A stretch of 64,000 bases of DNA from Albula goreensis (taxonomy: Eukaryota; Chordata; Actinopteri; Albuliformes; Albulidae), in contig CM040743.1 of NCBI GenBank assembly GCA_022829145.1, positions 32,816,841-32,880,840 of the forward strand, read 5' to 3'. Positions 26,153 through 37,240 of this stretch are shown here, in pieces (position 1 is the stretch's first letter; each line of letters begins with the position of its first letter). Below the pieces are notes generated by a model. It saw only the letters and a program-made list of their open reading frames with translations, made no database searches and was not told the origin of the DNA. Position numbers and translations under genes: made by a program.

Positions 26153-26917
26153 CAAGGATGATATGTAGGCTAAGACAGTGTTAAATGGGTAGACCCTCAT
26201 CATCCACAAGTTGCACAAAGATACACATTTAGCGAATGAAGCTAATGGCTTGGTTGGAGTTGGCAATGAACGTGTTTGGGAGGGCATATATGACCCTGAT
26301 CTTAATCAGCATGGCTGATCATGATCAGCAAAGTCGATGCCAAAAACATTACATTTTGTCCGAGTATTACTAATCAGAACCATTTCAGCACTGCAATTTG
26401 TATACAAAAATAAAACATTAAATATCTCTGAGATTAGTAAGCATGTACTACATTCATACCACAATACATTGCTAAATGCTGTGTGCTAGTATATAATTAT
26501 TTATGTCAATACAAAATAGCTACGCAATCCATGCACTCCTGTTTTAACGACAAATGTTAATGATCATTTTAATTAAATTTCCAAAGCTAACAATAGCACA
26601 TCTAGTATAATTGGAAATCTGTAATCCATTCATCACTTTAGCCTAAAAATGCATTTAAATATAAACACAGAATGCCAGACAGTGCTGTAATCAGGTAGCA
26701 TATAGCAGCTCTGTTTTGTGCTTAACAGCCCTATATAACACTGAATGTGGGAAAAACAGCCTGCAAGCTAATAGTGGAGTAGAAACACACACAGATAACT
26801 GACTGACCTCCATCACATCGACAGTACCTGCTGAATGGTGTTTTCAACATAATCCTATAGGCCTAATTTTATTTTCTTGAGGAACACTCGACTTAAGAAA
26901 GAAATTAAATAATTAAG

Positions 26918-26980
26918 CAATATCACATGAGAGGGAGTGCTGATATTCAGTATAACAGAATTCCCTCTCATGTGATATTG
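26918..26980. repeat. Perfect 19-bp inverted repeat with 25-base loop
   Basis: caatatcacatgagaggga at 26918-26936 is exactly complementary to tccctctcatgtgatattg at 26962-26980. It can fold as a hairpin or cruciform. It lies at the left end of the composite element. Confidence 0.9.
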
Positions 26981-27158
26981 ATTTTATACAGCTGTTCTAC
27001 AAACAAGGCTGTTTATCAAGTAAACAGAATTTGAGACATCAAATTATGCTCTTATGTTGTTTATTCGGCTCTGCCGAAAAAAAAAAAATAGTTCATTAAG
27101 GATTACATTTACATGTGTTGTCAAGCAACACATAAACAGTTTGTTGACTGCAGGTTGG

Positions 27159-27416
27159 ATAGCTAGCTAGCTACCTTGCTTTTTTCATACAAGAAAAGGC
27201 TAGCTAGCTACTTTCTTTCATACCCAACAGCTGGAGCGCTAGCTACTTTGTTTTATCATAAAGGCTAGCTATACAGAAGGCAAGCAAGCCACTTTTAATC
27301 ATAGCCCACTACAGGCTAACAAGCTGCTTTTTAGCATACATGAATGAGCTAGACATACGGTAGGCTTGCTAGCTAGCTATTGTTTGTCATACCCAACTGC
27401 AGGCTAGATATGTTCT
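27159..27416 (+). repeat. Degenerate GCTAGCTA minisatellite
   Basis: About seven irregular units of roughly 26-50 bases, each beginning near gctagct(a) and several followed by 'acttt', 'ttttatcata' or 'tcatacccaac(t/a)gc'. Unit starts are near 27162, 27209, 27239, 27264, 27313, 27363 and 27402. The units differ in length, so this is an old, variable tandem array. Confidence 0.65.
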
Positions 27417-27610
27417 TTTTTTTATCAAATTTATATGGTAAATCCAAATTTGTCACATTCGTGTAAAATGCAAATTAAGAACATCTGTAAAGCAAAGCAA
27501 TACATAATCATAAAACGTCCCAGAGCTGTTATACTCAGTATCAGCACTCATGGAATGCCTCTTGTCCAATCAAATTACTTGGTTGTATTACTAACTGTTG
27601 TATAATGCTG

Positions 27611-30420
27611 AATCTGACACTTCATTTTCTCTCTTCCCTCTTATGCTAGGGTACCTTGATTGTCTGATCCAGCCTACATGAACTTCATGTACGGTCGGCC
27701 TACAGTCTGTTTCCTATTCATTGCGTTCCATGTCGACCATCTTTGAAACATTTTGGGTAGGGGTAGGTGATGTGACAATGTGTCAACAAAACACATTATG
27801 ACATCTTCCAGTACGACATCACCAGTCAGACCATGTAAGTGAAACTGAGGAGTAGGCATGTTGCTCTTGACTCAGACTCTGTCTTGGTGAGTATAAAAGA
27901 AATCCACAATGAAATAGACTATTTTGCATACTGCATGGTTATACTTTAACCTGCTTGATTCATGGGGTCAGGGTCAAGAGAAAGGGGAAACAACATGCTG
28001 GGGCATGTATGGTATCAGATAATGTCCACATAGCTTGAGAGGCGATACTGAAATGAAATTGGAGCAGGCAAAAAGACTGACGCACCACCTTTTTGAAACC
28101 CTGCTCCCTGCTACAGCCAAATTATTTCTGCTCTGCTTCGTTCACATGCTGTTGCACTGGTTGGACATTTCTTTTTTTTCTTTTCTTTATATCGTCATTA
28201 CCATAGGCTATTTTGGTCCCGTCAATGTACTGCCCTTTCCTCATCAATCAATTATTAATGTCTAGAATAGACTGTAAGTCATGTAAAGGGAGAAAATAAG
28301 CAACATATGTGTAATTTTAATGTCTTACTTATTCAAAGCATATATCTGAGATTTAGGCCTATGCTATTGCTTTGACAATGGCAGTCATTTGAATCAAATG
28401 AATCCTGCCTACAAAGAACCATATGTGCATAGTTTTCATTTTTGGATAATGAGTTTTTTATTTTTTTTTCGTTTTGGACCGCATACCACTGTGTTTTTAT
28501 AATATCTTTTTACCACAGGAGTTTTACTACAACATACTCCATGCAGCACAGCATTTCAACATATTTGAACTGTGAGCTTCATAATAAGTTTGATAAGGAC
28601 GCTACATTAGTGAATATTGTGATAACAATCGATGTGTTATATACTGTTATTCCAAAATCTTTTTACCCTTTTTTCGTGGACTTTTCATTGTTTAGAAACT
28701 CTGTTTTAGTTAATGTAGATGTTTTCCAGGTAAGATATCATTACTTTGAAATGATGTTTTAGGCCAAATCCTGACTAATTTCCATGACTGATTAATCTCT
28801 CTTAAGTGGTTAACTTAAGAAATTTCTTCTTCGTACTATTCATTTTTTCAATGCTCAAATCATATTGAAAAAGATTATCTCATACTGGAACCATTAGGGA
28901 TGGGCTGAATATCAGAGATGAGATCCATCATAGATATCAGCTATTTTATGAATATGATTGTCATAGTCAGATAGGTTGTATGGAGCCTTATATTTCATTA
29001 ACTAGATCCCTTTAGTTTAATTTTAAAGGCCAAGAATGCGTAAAAACTGATTCTGACTTCACTATTGCCATACCATTGTGTGAGCGAGTTACCATGAGTG
29101 CTTGCAAATTCCAGATGTGAGGTAGTCTAACCCAACCAAAGTCTAAGACAGCAGAATTCAAAGCAGAGCTGTCAGTCCCCTTAATGATATGCCAGATGGC
29201 TTGTGATGTATGCACCATGACAACGCAAACCAAATCAAGTAAGAACACACACAAACATACATCACATACAAATTCATATGCTCTCATGCACTCTAGATTG
29301 TTCTCTGCTATTTATCATAGAGATCACTCAGCTATTTCCCTAACTTAATCTGCAGCTAAATCTTAACATAACTTTACAACCAAGGCCACATAAAAGTTAA
29401 TAAATAGCAGTAGCAGATGAAATCACAAAAACAACACCAACCTAGAAGAGCCAAGGAGTAGCTGGAGCTAAAATTAGGCACATAAATAAATCTACACTTT
29501 GTCTAAACCAAGGGGATGGATTGTAGCTTTTTAATTTGAAACAGGGAGGTAAGGTTGTAATGGGGAAATTAAGCTTGTACATGGCATGCATGGAAGCTCA
29601 GAAATTTGTTGAAGGAAGCCAAGACACTATAGAGTCAGGGCAGCTCTTTTATTGGCAGAGTCCAAAATCAGCCTTAAAGTTGATGTGAGCGCTGTTGAAA
29701 TTGTGCCGAGGCTTTACACAACTGGAATAAATGTGTTGTGAAAGACTTACCCAGTCCACTCCCACAGTCTCCCCAGGCCTCTCCTGATGACAGGGCCTTG
29801 GTAGCGCGCTATACGCTCATACAACACATCCATAAACATGAGGCAAGCTCACATCCTAACCCTGTTTACCACTGATAGCTGAAACAGGAGTATAGCAGAT
29901 CCTGTTAGCCACTGCAACTTCTTTGTCTTTCTTTATCAGGCCATGGTGTGTACCTTTCTAAGATTTTTTTCATTCTCAAGTCTATGTTCTGTTGTTCATA
30001 ATTACCGCTGGAGTATAAGATTTAAAACTCTTGTAGGTAACTGATGTATTTAGTTCATGTCCAATTAGAGAATTTCAGGGCAATCTGTCCAAGAAGCACT
30101 AAAGACAAATAAGGCTACCTGTGAGAAGAGTCATTTTTAATCCATTTCTTACATTTTATTACTGTTGCACCATTTATACAAGTACATATAATTTGAATGC
30201 ATCCATGTTACATTTTTTCTTTTGTCTCAATGAGTGGTGTTGTTGTGTCAGCGACACGGATTGGAACAGCGACTTTAATTGCAATGAATGCAGATTTTTT
30301 TTTTCCGTTTCCACTTGACCGAAAGACAGGACTACAGGTGCACCCAACCACGGACATGCATTTACGTTGTCAAGAGAGGAAGAGACAGAAACCTAAAGGG
30401 CGAGAAATATATATTGATAT
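27611..30420. other. Non-coding stretch
   Basis: AT-rich, no repeat family recognised. The right end (30430-30520) becomes purine-rich on the plus strand and leads into the basp1 3' block. It contains distal candidate polyadenylation signals for basp1 at 30136-30160. Confidence 0.55.
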
Positions 30421-30845
30421 ATATTTATATACCTAGAGAAGTACAGAGAATGAGAGAAAGAGCCAAAGAAAGACAGAAGAAAGAGAGACAGAATAGAAGA
30501 GACAGAAAGAGAGTTGGAAGGTCTGTGAGCTCGGTGGTTCTCAGCTGGTTTTTCAAAGCGGTTTGCACATCAGAGTGTGCCAGGTGGGCGGCCCCACCTC
30601 CCATGAAAATATATATTTTTTTTGCAGCTTTCATTGTGACGCAGCGTGAAAAGGCGGCGGCTACTGTTTCACGCGAGGTGGCTAGCTTAAACCGCGTGAC
30701 AGCTCACCCGTCCACCTCTGACCGTCTCTGCGGCGACGGTGGGCCCGAGCTTGAGATCCACCGAGCTCGGCAGACCGATGGGAGGAGATATGTCAGTCAG
30801 ATCCAAATCCAAGATACGAGAGGCAGGGTTGACGGGTGACAGGCC

Positions 30846-30893
30846 GGGGAGGTGGGAAAGGGGGTGGGGGATGGATTTCGGGGGGTGGGTGGG
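30846..30893 (+). promoter_or_regulatory. G-quadruplex-prone cluster 3' of basp1
   Basis: G-runs at 30846-30849, 30854-30856, 30860-30864 and 30866-30870 form one motif with loops of 4, 3 and 1 bases. A second group (30880-30885, 30887-30889, 30891-30893) follows within 10 bases. Confidence 0.7.
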
Positions 30894-31166
30894 CTGTGGC
30901 GCTGGTCGTTGGGAGAGCCAACCTGCTCTAACCGCATCCCGAAAGCGATGGCTCCGGCCTATGGAAAAGCAGGTGGAGGGGGAAAAAAAATGAAAGGGGG
31001 GACGAGGACTGTGAAAAAGATGAGAGGAAACCATAGAGTGAGAACGCCGGAGGGAACACAAAGGCAACTGCGACTGGATTGCTCCAGCGCTGACCCCACA
31101 GGCAGAACAGAGAACATAGCACCCTGGAGAGGAGAGAAGAGGACAGGAGAGGAGTGAGGGAGGAGA

Positions 31167-31183
31167 GGGAGGGGGAGGGTGGG
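31167..31183 (+). promoter_or_regulatory. G-quadruplex motif 3' of basp1
   Basis: GGGAGGGGGAGGGTGGG has four G-runs with single-base loops, the tightest canonical quadruplex pattern. It is on the DNA strand opposite the basp1 RNA, about 400 bases past the stop, so it would act in DNA or in an antisense RNA. Confidence 0.75.
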
Positions 31184-31458
31184 ACTGATAGAGTGCAAGT
31201 CCAGCTGGTAAGTAAATTCTACCCTCTCCGTTTCATTTTCAGACATCTGCAGCCTAGATAGTCCAGGGAAAAAAAGTGGTGGTTTACAGTCCCAGACTCT
31301 TCAGGCGGAGGATTCAGACAAAAGAGTGGATGTGATGGAGGCGAGGAAAATCCCGGTGAGCATGAATGGAAATCTAGGCAATGGAGAGGAGCTAGGAAAG
31401 GGTGGGGGCAGGCGGTTAAAACAGAATTGTATCAAAGTTCAAATACTACAGCAGAAAA

Positions 31459-31486
31459 AAATAATAATAATAATAATAATAATAAT
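31459..31486 (+). repeat. (AAT)n microsatellite in the basp1 3' region
   Basis: Nine AAT units. On the basp1 mRNA strand they read as ATT repeats about 90 bases past the stop codon. Confidence 0.95.
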
Positions 31487-31515
31487 GTGGGTGGGCTATT
31501 TAATTTAATTATTCA

Positions 31516-31521
31516 TTTATT
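31516..31521 (-). other. Candidate proximal polyadenylation signal of basp1
   Basis: AATAAA on the minus strand, about 55 bases past the basp1 stop, just after a CAACAA repeat. A 3' UTR this short would be unusual for BASP1, and no GT-rich downstream element is evident. Alternatives further on are ATTAAA (30136-30141) and AATAAA (30155-30160), which would give a 3' UTR of about 1.4 kb. Confidence 0.3.
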
Positions 31522-31522
31522 T

Positions 31523-31543
31523 TTGTTGTTGTTGTTGTTGTTG
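31523..31543 (+). repeat. (TTG)n tract just 3' of the basp1 stop
   Basis: About six to seven TTG units, continuing into 'gttttttgttttgtttt'. The basp1 RNA strand reads CAACAA then AAAACAAAAC. Confidence 0.93.
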
Positions 31544-31575
31544 GTTTTTTGTTTTGTTTTAAAAGAAGCTGTCCA

Positions 31576-32292
31576 TTAATCTTGAACTGCTACGGTTTGA
31601 TCCTTGCTGGGGACCGCGGCATCTGTGGCGTTGGCCTCCTTCGGTGGGGCCGCGTTCTCCGCGGCGGCCGTTGTAGAACTAGGGGCGGGCTCTTTCGCGG
31701 GGGCCTCCTTTGTGGGCGGGGCAGCGGTGGCGGCAGGGGCCGGCGCTTCCGTGGGCTTGGGCTCTGGGGCGGCCGGCGCGGCCTCGGCTTTCGCTGCTGG
31801 TGCCGCGGGGGCCTCAGTCTTTTTGGCGTCGGCCTCGTCCTTGCTCTCCACTTTGCTCTCGGCCACCGGCGGTGCGGGGGCCTGTGCCTTGGCCTCAGGG
31901 GCGGGCTCTTTAGCGGCTGGGGCAGGAGCGGGGGCTGCGGCCGCAGCGGCCGGCTGCTTCTCCTCCTGCTTTGGGGCAGCTGCGGCCTCCGCGCTCTTGG
32001 GCGCCTCGGCCTTTGGCTCAGCGTTGGCGGCAGGCTTCTCCGGCTCCTCCTTTGCGGCGGCGTCCTTGCCTTCCTCCTTAGCCGCCGTCTGGTCAGCCGC
32101 GGGCTGGGCGTCCTTCTCCGTCTTTTCGGCAGCCGCCTCGCTGTTCTCAGCCGCTGCCGGGGCCTCCTCCTTGCTCTCCTTCTGAGCCTCGCCCTCTTCT
32201 GCCGCCGCTCCTTCTGCCTTTGCGTCCTTGTCCTTGGCCTTCTCGTCGTTCACATTGTAGCCCTTCTTCTTTTTGCTCAGCTTGCCCCCCAT
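31576..32292 (-). CDS. basp1: Brain acid soluble protein 1 (BASP1/CAP-23/NAP-22), complete coding exon
   Basis: A 238-residue protein (human BASP1 is about 227 aa). It opens MGGKLSKKKKGYNVNDEKAK, the family signature: Gly2 is the N-myristoylation site, Ser6 sits in the basic effector segment that in the family binds phosphoinositides and calmodulin and is a PKC target. Residues 25-238 are low complexity, built of Ala, Glu, Lys and Pro, with no Cys, Trp or Phe, and Tyr12 as the only aromatic. KKTEAPAAPAA (157-167) and the C-terminal DQTVAVQD also fit BASP1. Family knowledge: a natively unfolded protein of the inner plasma membrane and growth cone that controls PIP2 and actin, and a nuclear WT1 co-repressor. 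The frame stays open for 20 more codons upstream, but a splice acceptor lies 12 bases before this ATG and myristoylation needs MG at the start, so 32292 is chosen. The whole coding region is one exon, as in other vertebrates. It is GC-rich, unlike its AT-rich surroundings. No breaks are seen. Confidence 0.96.
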   Translation of the reverse strand: MGGKLSKKKKGYNVNDEKAKDKDAKAEGAAAEEGEAQKESKEEAPAAAENSEAAAEKTEKDAQPAADQTAAKEEGKDAAAKEEPEKPAANAEPKAEAPKSAEAAAAPKQEEKQPAAAAAAPAPAPAAKEPAPEAKAQAPAPPVAESKVESKDEADAKKTEAPAAPAAKAEAAPAAPEPKPTEAPAPAATAAPPTKEAPAKEPAPSSTTAAAENAAPPKEANATDAAVPSKDQTVAVQD

Positions 32293-32303
32293 TTTCCTGT
32301 TTT

Positions 32304-32320
32304 CTGAAAAGACAAAGAAA
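32304..32320 (-). other. basp1: Splice acceptor and polypyrimidine tract of the basp1 coding exon
   Basis: Read on the minus strand, the sequence is tttctttgtcttttcag followed by an 11-base 5' UTR stretch (32303-32293) and the basp1 ATG. The pyrimidine tract and CAG are a strong acceptor. This fits the known BASP1 structure of a non-coding first exon spliced to a single coding exon. The matching donor has not been located. Confidence 0.8.
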
Positions 32321-35300
32321 TGAAAACTCATAAGCTTCTTAATGCCATTCATCAGTGATAGACAGGTAGCTGGATTAGAATTTTACAATCCTCTGCATTT
32401 TCTTTTAAAGGTAAAAGACCGATCTGAAATGCAACTCCACAAAAAATTATACAAAGCGTTTGAGGATGATGAGCAATCAGAGTAGACCTGCTATAACTCA
32501 AACTCCCATGCTGTGAGCAGAGGTGTTACAACATCGCTAAATGCTCAGGATCCATTACCAGGGCTGCAATCAGCGACAAGTGCTATCCTCGTGACACACC
32601 TGCATGTTGTGCCAGGCACGTAGCTTATAATACTGTTATTTCAGAAATAATGAGGCACCATTGCTCATTAGTGGCTTGTAGCAACCACCTTTTGTGTCTT
32701 GAAGGTCTCAGGGTGTGCCCTGCTCTCAGCTTGGTTGTTCCTTAGTAGGAGTGTCTCAGCCCACTTATTAAAAAGCTCAAAAAATTAGCGGAAAGTAGAA
32801 AAATTTAAAACTAATATTCTTGAAGACAGCTCTTGTTCTCCTCTTAATATTCCAAAACGCTTCAATCATTTCTTAGTCACCACAGGTGCACTGCAAGTTG
32901 ACGATTCCATGACCTGTAGCAGGTGTCTAAGGAAACATTATCTCAATCTCCATTAATGATCACGATCACAATAATTAATCTCACAGGTATTGCTTCACAG
33001 GCAGTGAATGATGCTCCACTAAGAGAAAATAGTGGTGAAAACAACCATTATGTACACTGAAGCAAAGCAAAAAAATACTGACGTGTACGAAGTTTGTCAG
33101 CAGTTCTTATTATGGACTACCTGCCAAGTGTTTTCTTCTCATTTAGAAACTAATTAATTCCATTCAGCAAAAAAAGACGATGAAATATTCTACATCACCA
33201 ATTGGAATGGCCAACATTAGTTCAGCTGTTTGCAACAAGATCAGCATCAATTCATGAGAACTTTTAGAGTAGCCTGTGTTCTACGATATGCACATAGCCT
33301 GCTGCCACTACTTTTACTGCTATAATTCACCAATGGAGCTGTGCAGTGGTTATGAGAACAGTACAACAGGCACAACTGCAATGGGTAGACTACAGGTGCC
33401 TCGCTGAGCAGAGTCACATCTGCACAATGACAAGCTGCTGACTGAAACCATCTCTCCTTTGGGAAACCCATGGCAGATTACACAATACCCATGACTACAG
33501 TTGCCACTGACTTGGTCTTGATTTCATCTATGTCGTAGAACAAGAGTGCTTCAGCTACACGCACTGAACAGGAACCCAACCCCCCATCTTAACCCTTTGG
33601 TATATCCAGTAAAGGAAAAACACTGAAACAGCTGCCGTGTTTCGAAAAGAGTTAACACACGCACAGCATTCATTTTAAAAAGCCTACTCTCATCAAACAT
33701 GCACAAACTACAGCGCTTCGGGAAAGAGTCACCAAAAGACCTGAAATCAGAACGTCTGTTACTGTGGCAACGCAGATGTCAAGTGGGTGATTCGCACCAC
33801 AAATTATTACAGAAAGCTAATCGGATTGTTCGCAAACAATGAACGGTGAGCAAAAAAAAAATAAAAGCACCCCTTTGGTTCTAAAAACCCCCATGTAATA
33901 AGTCAATGGTCACAATGCCCATATAGACCGACTGCGCTGGGCATTTCTGCCCTGACACAGTTATCCGTCAGGCAGTGTAAAGAACTGCTGAAGCGCGCAG
34001 GTTTGAGTCACGCCAAGGCACAGTGATGCAGAGACGGGGGGCAGTGCAGGTGTCACTTCGGCCGATCTGTCTGCTGGAAAGAAATCCACAGGCACCTGGC
34101 TCTCGGACCATGACGGCTTTATTGAGCCGGGCTCCACGGGTCACATGGCCATCTGTCTCTCGGCAGCCACAGGAAGATCAACCTCCTTATTTGACATGTT
34201 TCCTTACACAGCTTATGGGAGTGGTCTTCCAAAAAAGAAAAAAAAACCTTCATACTTCACCTTGCAATGGCCCCTTCACACATATTGGAACTAATTATTT
34301 CTTATTTCTTGGGAAAAATGTTTTGGACAAACATTTGGTCTTTGTGATTATCCTGAGGGAAAAAAAGCTATGATTTGGACATACCAAAGACAAACAAAGT
34401 ACATGGGAGCCCAAGTTCATCTTCCATTAAAAAACTCAAGAGGTTAATGCTAGTCACTCTGTGCGGCTCCTAATCGTAGATGTACCAAACAGTCGCCGCA
34501 GGGTCAGAGACCATGGGACACTACTTATGTACTGACCCTTGCTGTCAGTGCATCTGTCAGTTGGATCTGAAGCAGAGGCTGCTGTGATTATTTCTGATGG
34601 TTCATGGAGACTCTCTGCCAAGATGGTTTATACCTATGATCATAATCAGCAAACGCTGGCAGTGACAATATAGCATGTTTATAAAATGTATAATGGGTAA
34701 AATGGTAAAGTGGACCCCCATTTCACAATTTCACCTGTATTTCCTCACATATTTATTCAAATCTTATGAATGTAAGTGCCCTAAACCCCAGTTCCATATA
34801 AATATATGTACAGTGTTCTGTTTTTACATAAGAACGTATATATCGTCAAATGATAGATATGATCTATAAACATGGAGGGATATGTACGGCTGGATTCACT
34901 TAAATGCACTTATTCTCTTTAACGCCATATGCATTTCATTTAAAATGAATTGAACACATTCTAATGGAAATATTCCCTCGTCTCTATTCACATATAAATC
35001 ACATAAAATATGCTGTAATGTACAGTTTGTTTTGAATGAACTGCATATGCTTTTAAAGAGACTGGGTGTTCGATTGAATCTAACACTTTGGGTAAGTGTG
35101 TACATTTCAGAAATAACCTACAACCAAACAGGATCAACTTACACTCCACGTAGATGGTAATGCATAAAGATCATCCATAGTGCTCATTTTAGCTTGTGCA
35201 AGCGCAGTTAGGCAACTTGTGCAACTGGATATATCCCAGGATCATCACTGTAGTACCATTACTTGTAATTAAGAGGTATAGTTTGTGGAGAGTCCACTTT

Positions 35301-35558
35301 CATGATACGTCAACCTTCAGAATAGACTTTGAGTGCTCTACCCTAGCTAACACTGTATCTGCTAGTAGTGTCAAGAACACTCTTCAGGCCAAGAAACCGC
35401 AAAAGACCCGCCAGCACAGATATTCCTCTTTAACAATGGAATACATTTTGACATATAGAGCCCTGTCCATATATTAAAGAGGCAGACATTTGGAGAGATG
35501 CAAATGTCTGAAAAAATCCATTGAACCCAAAAATCCAGGGCGGTCACATTATCATATC

Positions 35559-35605
35559 TTCTTTTACAAGTGGTATATGTTTATATTGCACAGCTTGTAA
35601 AAGAA
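35559..35605. repeat. Perfect 12-bp inverted repeat, 23-base loop
   Basis: ttcttttacaag (35559-35570) and cttgtaaaagaa (35594-35605). The stem is too short for a typical microRNA precursor. Confidence 0.75.
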
Positions 35606-36934
35606 ATCCAGCAACACTCATTTCTAAGATTTGCTCACACAAAGAAGATGCATATGGCTGAGTAATGCAGATTAAAAGGTTACTAGGGGATCAGTGAACA
35701 TGAGGATTTTAAAGATCCCTTTAGCGAAAGTATGATTACAACATTTTGCACTTCTAAATGGCTTTTCCACAGCAGTTCTGGGTCATGACCAGATCTGAAG
35801 GAAACTGAAGAAATGGTACAATGCCAATGGAACAGGCTCATTTTCAGTGCCGACAATAGCAGCCAGCCCAAACGCAGCAAATGGTCCAGATTCCTTTATA
35901 GTGAAATCACTGTATAATATCAGCTCGCTCTTCAGCAATTGTTCAGCCACAAAGCGTACTCAAACGTAAGCCCCGGGCATCTAAATGGCGCAACAAATAG
36001 TTCCCTGTCTAAATATAAGCCCTGATGTTCACACTATTGACTGTTTGAATCTGTTTCCTGCTGACAAAGAAAAAGAAATCTATTTCTGAGCCACTTTTCA
36101 TCAGCGTGAGTACGATTTTTTTCATATCAACACAAAGCAAATACCGAGCTGTTGTGAAGACACAGTAAATTCTTTTATTTGATCTGTTGCTTCCTCTGAA
36201 ACTAATTTCTCTCCATCTTTCTTTCAAACATCACATTTTTATCATAGTCCAATAATTATGCACATTCTATTGACCTAAGATAACACATCTGTATGATAAT
36301 AAAATGTTAATAAATGCAATTCTCTCTGCTCCTGCAAAGATTGGTTTTATGAACTCACTGAGAACCTTCTACACAACTATGAGAATATCTGGTGGATTGG
36401 TGGAGTGGTAAGACTTTTAGCTTTGCTGCTCTTTCTTTATGATGATGCTGATGACAACAATGTTGATTGACATTATAATATTGATGACTGTCACCATTAT
36501 CTTTATTATTTATGGTATTTTTCCTTACAGATGGGCTTATTTAGATTAATTGGTCGATGGGCTTATTGGTGCTCATTTTTGCTTACTATCCATATATTCA
36601 TGAGTATATTTACTGAATTATGCTCGCTTGTCTATACGTAGCTTGTGTGTATGATGAAGTACCAACAAGCTCTTATGCAATGTTACTACATAAATGTGGA
36701 CTCTGGCTGCGAGCCAACTAAAGCAAATCAATTCATGTCGTTTTTAAGTCCAGTCAGCCAGATGACCAGCAGATGAGATACATCTGAGGTGAAAATGACA
36801 ACCCCAAGAGAATCACTACATGTCATGGACACCACACTCACCAGAAGCATTCACTCAATGCTATTCCACACTTTGTAATTAATCTTTAGTTTTATGAGGT
36901 AGTGAGTATTTTCCCTCTTGGTTAGACCTCATTG

Positions 36935-36970
36935 GAGAGAGAGAGAGAAGGAGAGAGAGGGAGAGAGGGA
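36935..36970 (+). repeat. (GA)n-rich imperfect microsatellite
   Basis: GA units interrupted by AAG and GGG steps, so homopurine on the plus strand. Confidence 0.88.
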
Positions 36971-37199
36971 AGTGGTTTAGTGGTCTTGTGGACATAGGCA
37001 AACATTTCTAAAGGGTGTCAAATTCCAAATGGCGTCACACACCAGCATTAAAAATTCAAGTGATTTCATACACTTTTGATGCGCTGTGTTGTCATATAGT
37101 TAGACAGGATTTCATTCTGAAGAACCTGAATTTCAATAAGGTAAAGAGATCGTTGTCATGGCCATCTCATCTGTCAGAGGGTTCTTTATCGCCAGTGCT

Positions 37200-37240
37200 G
37201 ATGGAGACCACAGCATAGGACAAGCACTGTGGTCTCCATC
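37200..37240. repeat. Perfect 14-bp inverted repeat, 13-base loop
   Basis: gatggagaccacag (37200-37213) and ctgtggtctccatc (37227-37240). The sequence next to the left arm, cagtgct, and the loop's agca/ctg part add a second overlapping complementarity. Confidence 0.85.

Larger units (their letters stand above)
26910..27610. mobile_element. Composite non-autonomous element bounded by an inverted repeat
   Basis: The 22 bases at 26937-26958 (gtgctgatattcagtataac...) are the reverse complement of 27526-27547 with two mismatches. The left side also carries a perfect 19-bp hairpin (26918-26936 with 26962-26980), and the interior holds a GCTAGCTA minisatellite. Long nested inverted repeats without any coding frame suggest a MITE or foldback-type element of about 0.65-0.7 kb. 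Exact termini and target-site duplication could not be fixed by eye. Confidence 0.45.
30640..31575 (-). other. Probable basp1 3' UTR or 3' flank, CpG- and G/C-skewed
   Basis: Immediately 3' of basp1. The minus (mRNA) strand is strongly pyrimidine-rich and the plus strand purine-rich, with about 30 CpG between 30640 and 31060 by hand count. Family mRNAs carry a 3' UTR of several hundred bases, so part of this should be transcribed with basp1. It could instead be a CpG-island promoter of an antisense transcript. The open frames within it look like chance products of composition. Confidence 0.4.

Noticed and set aside
30288-30839. Plus-strand frame of 183 codons
   Set aside because: Follows the purine-rich low-complexity tract (Arg/Lys/Glu/Gln run) and the GC-rich block. 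No domain, and no splice or start context.
31549-32307. Plus-strand frame of 252 codons across basp1, and another of 193 codons at 31604-32185
   Set aside because: Antisense shadows of the GC-rich, repetitive basp1 codons. Their translations are runs of Gly/Arg/Leu or Ala/Ser/Gly with no family pattern.
35559-35605. Possible microRNA precursor hairpin
   Set aside because: The 12-bp stem is too short and the interior does not pair.
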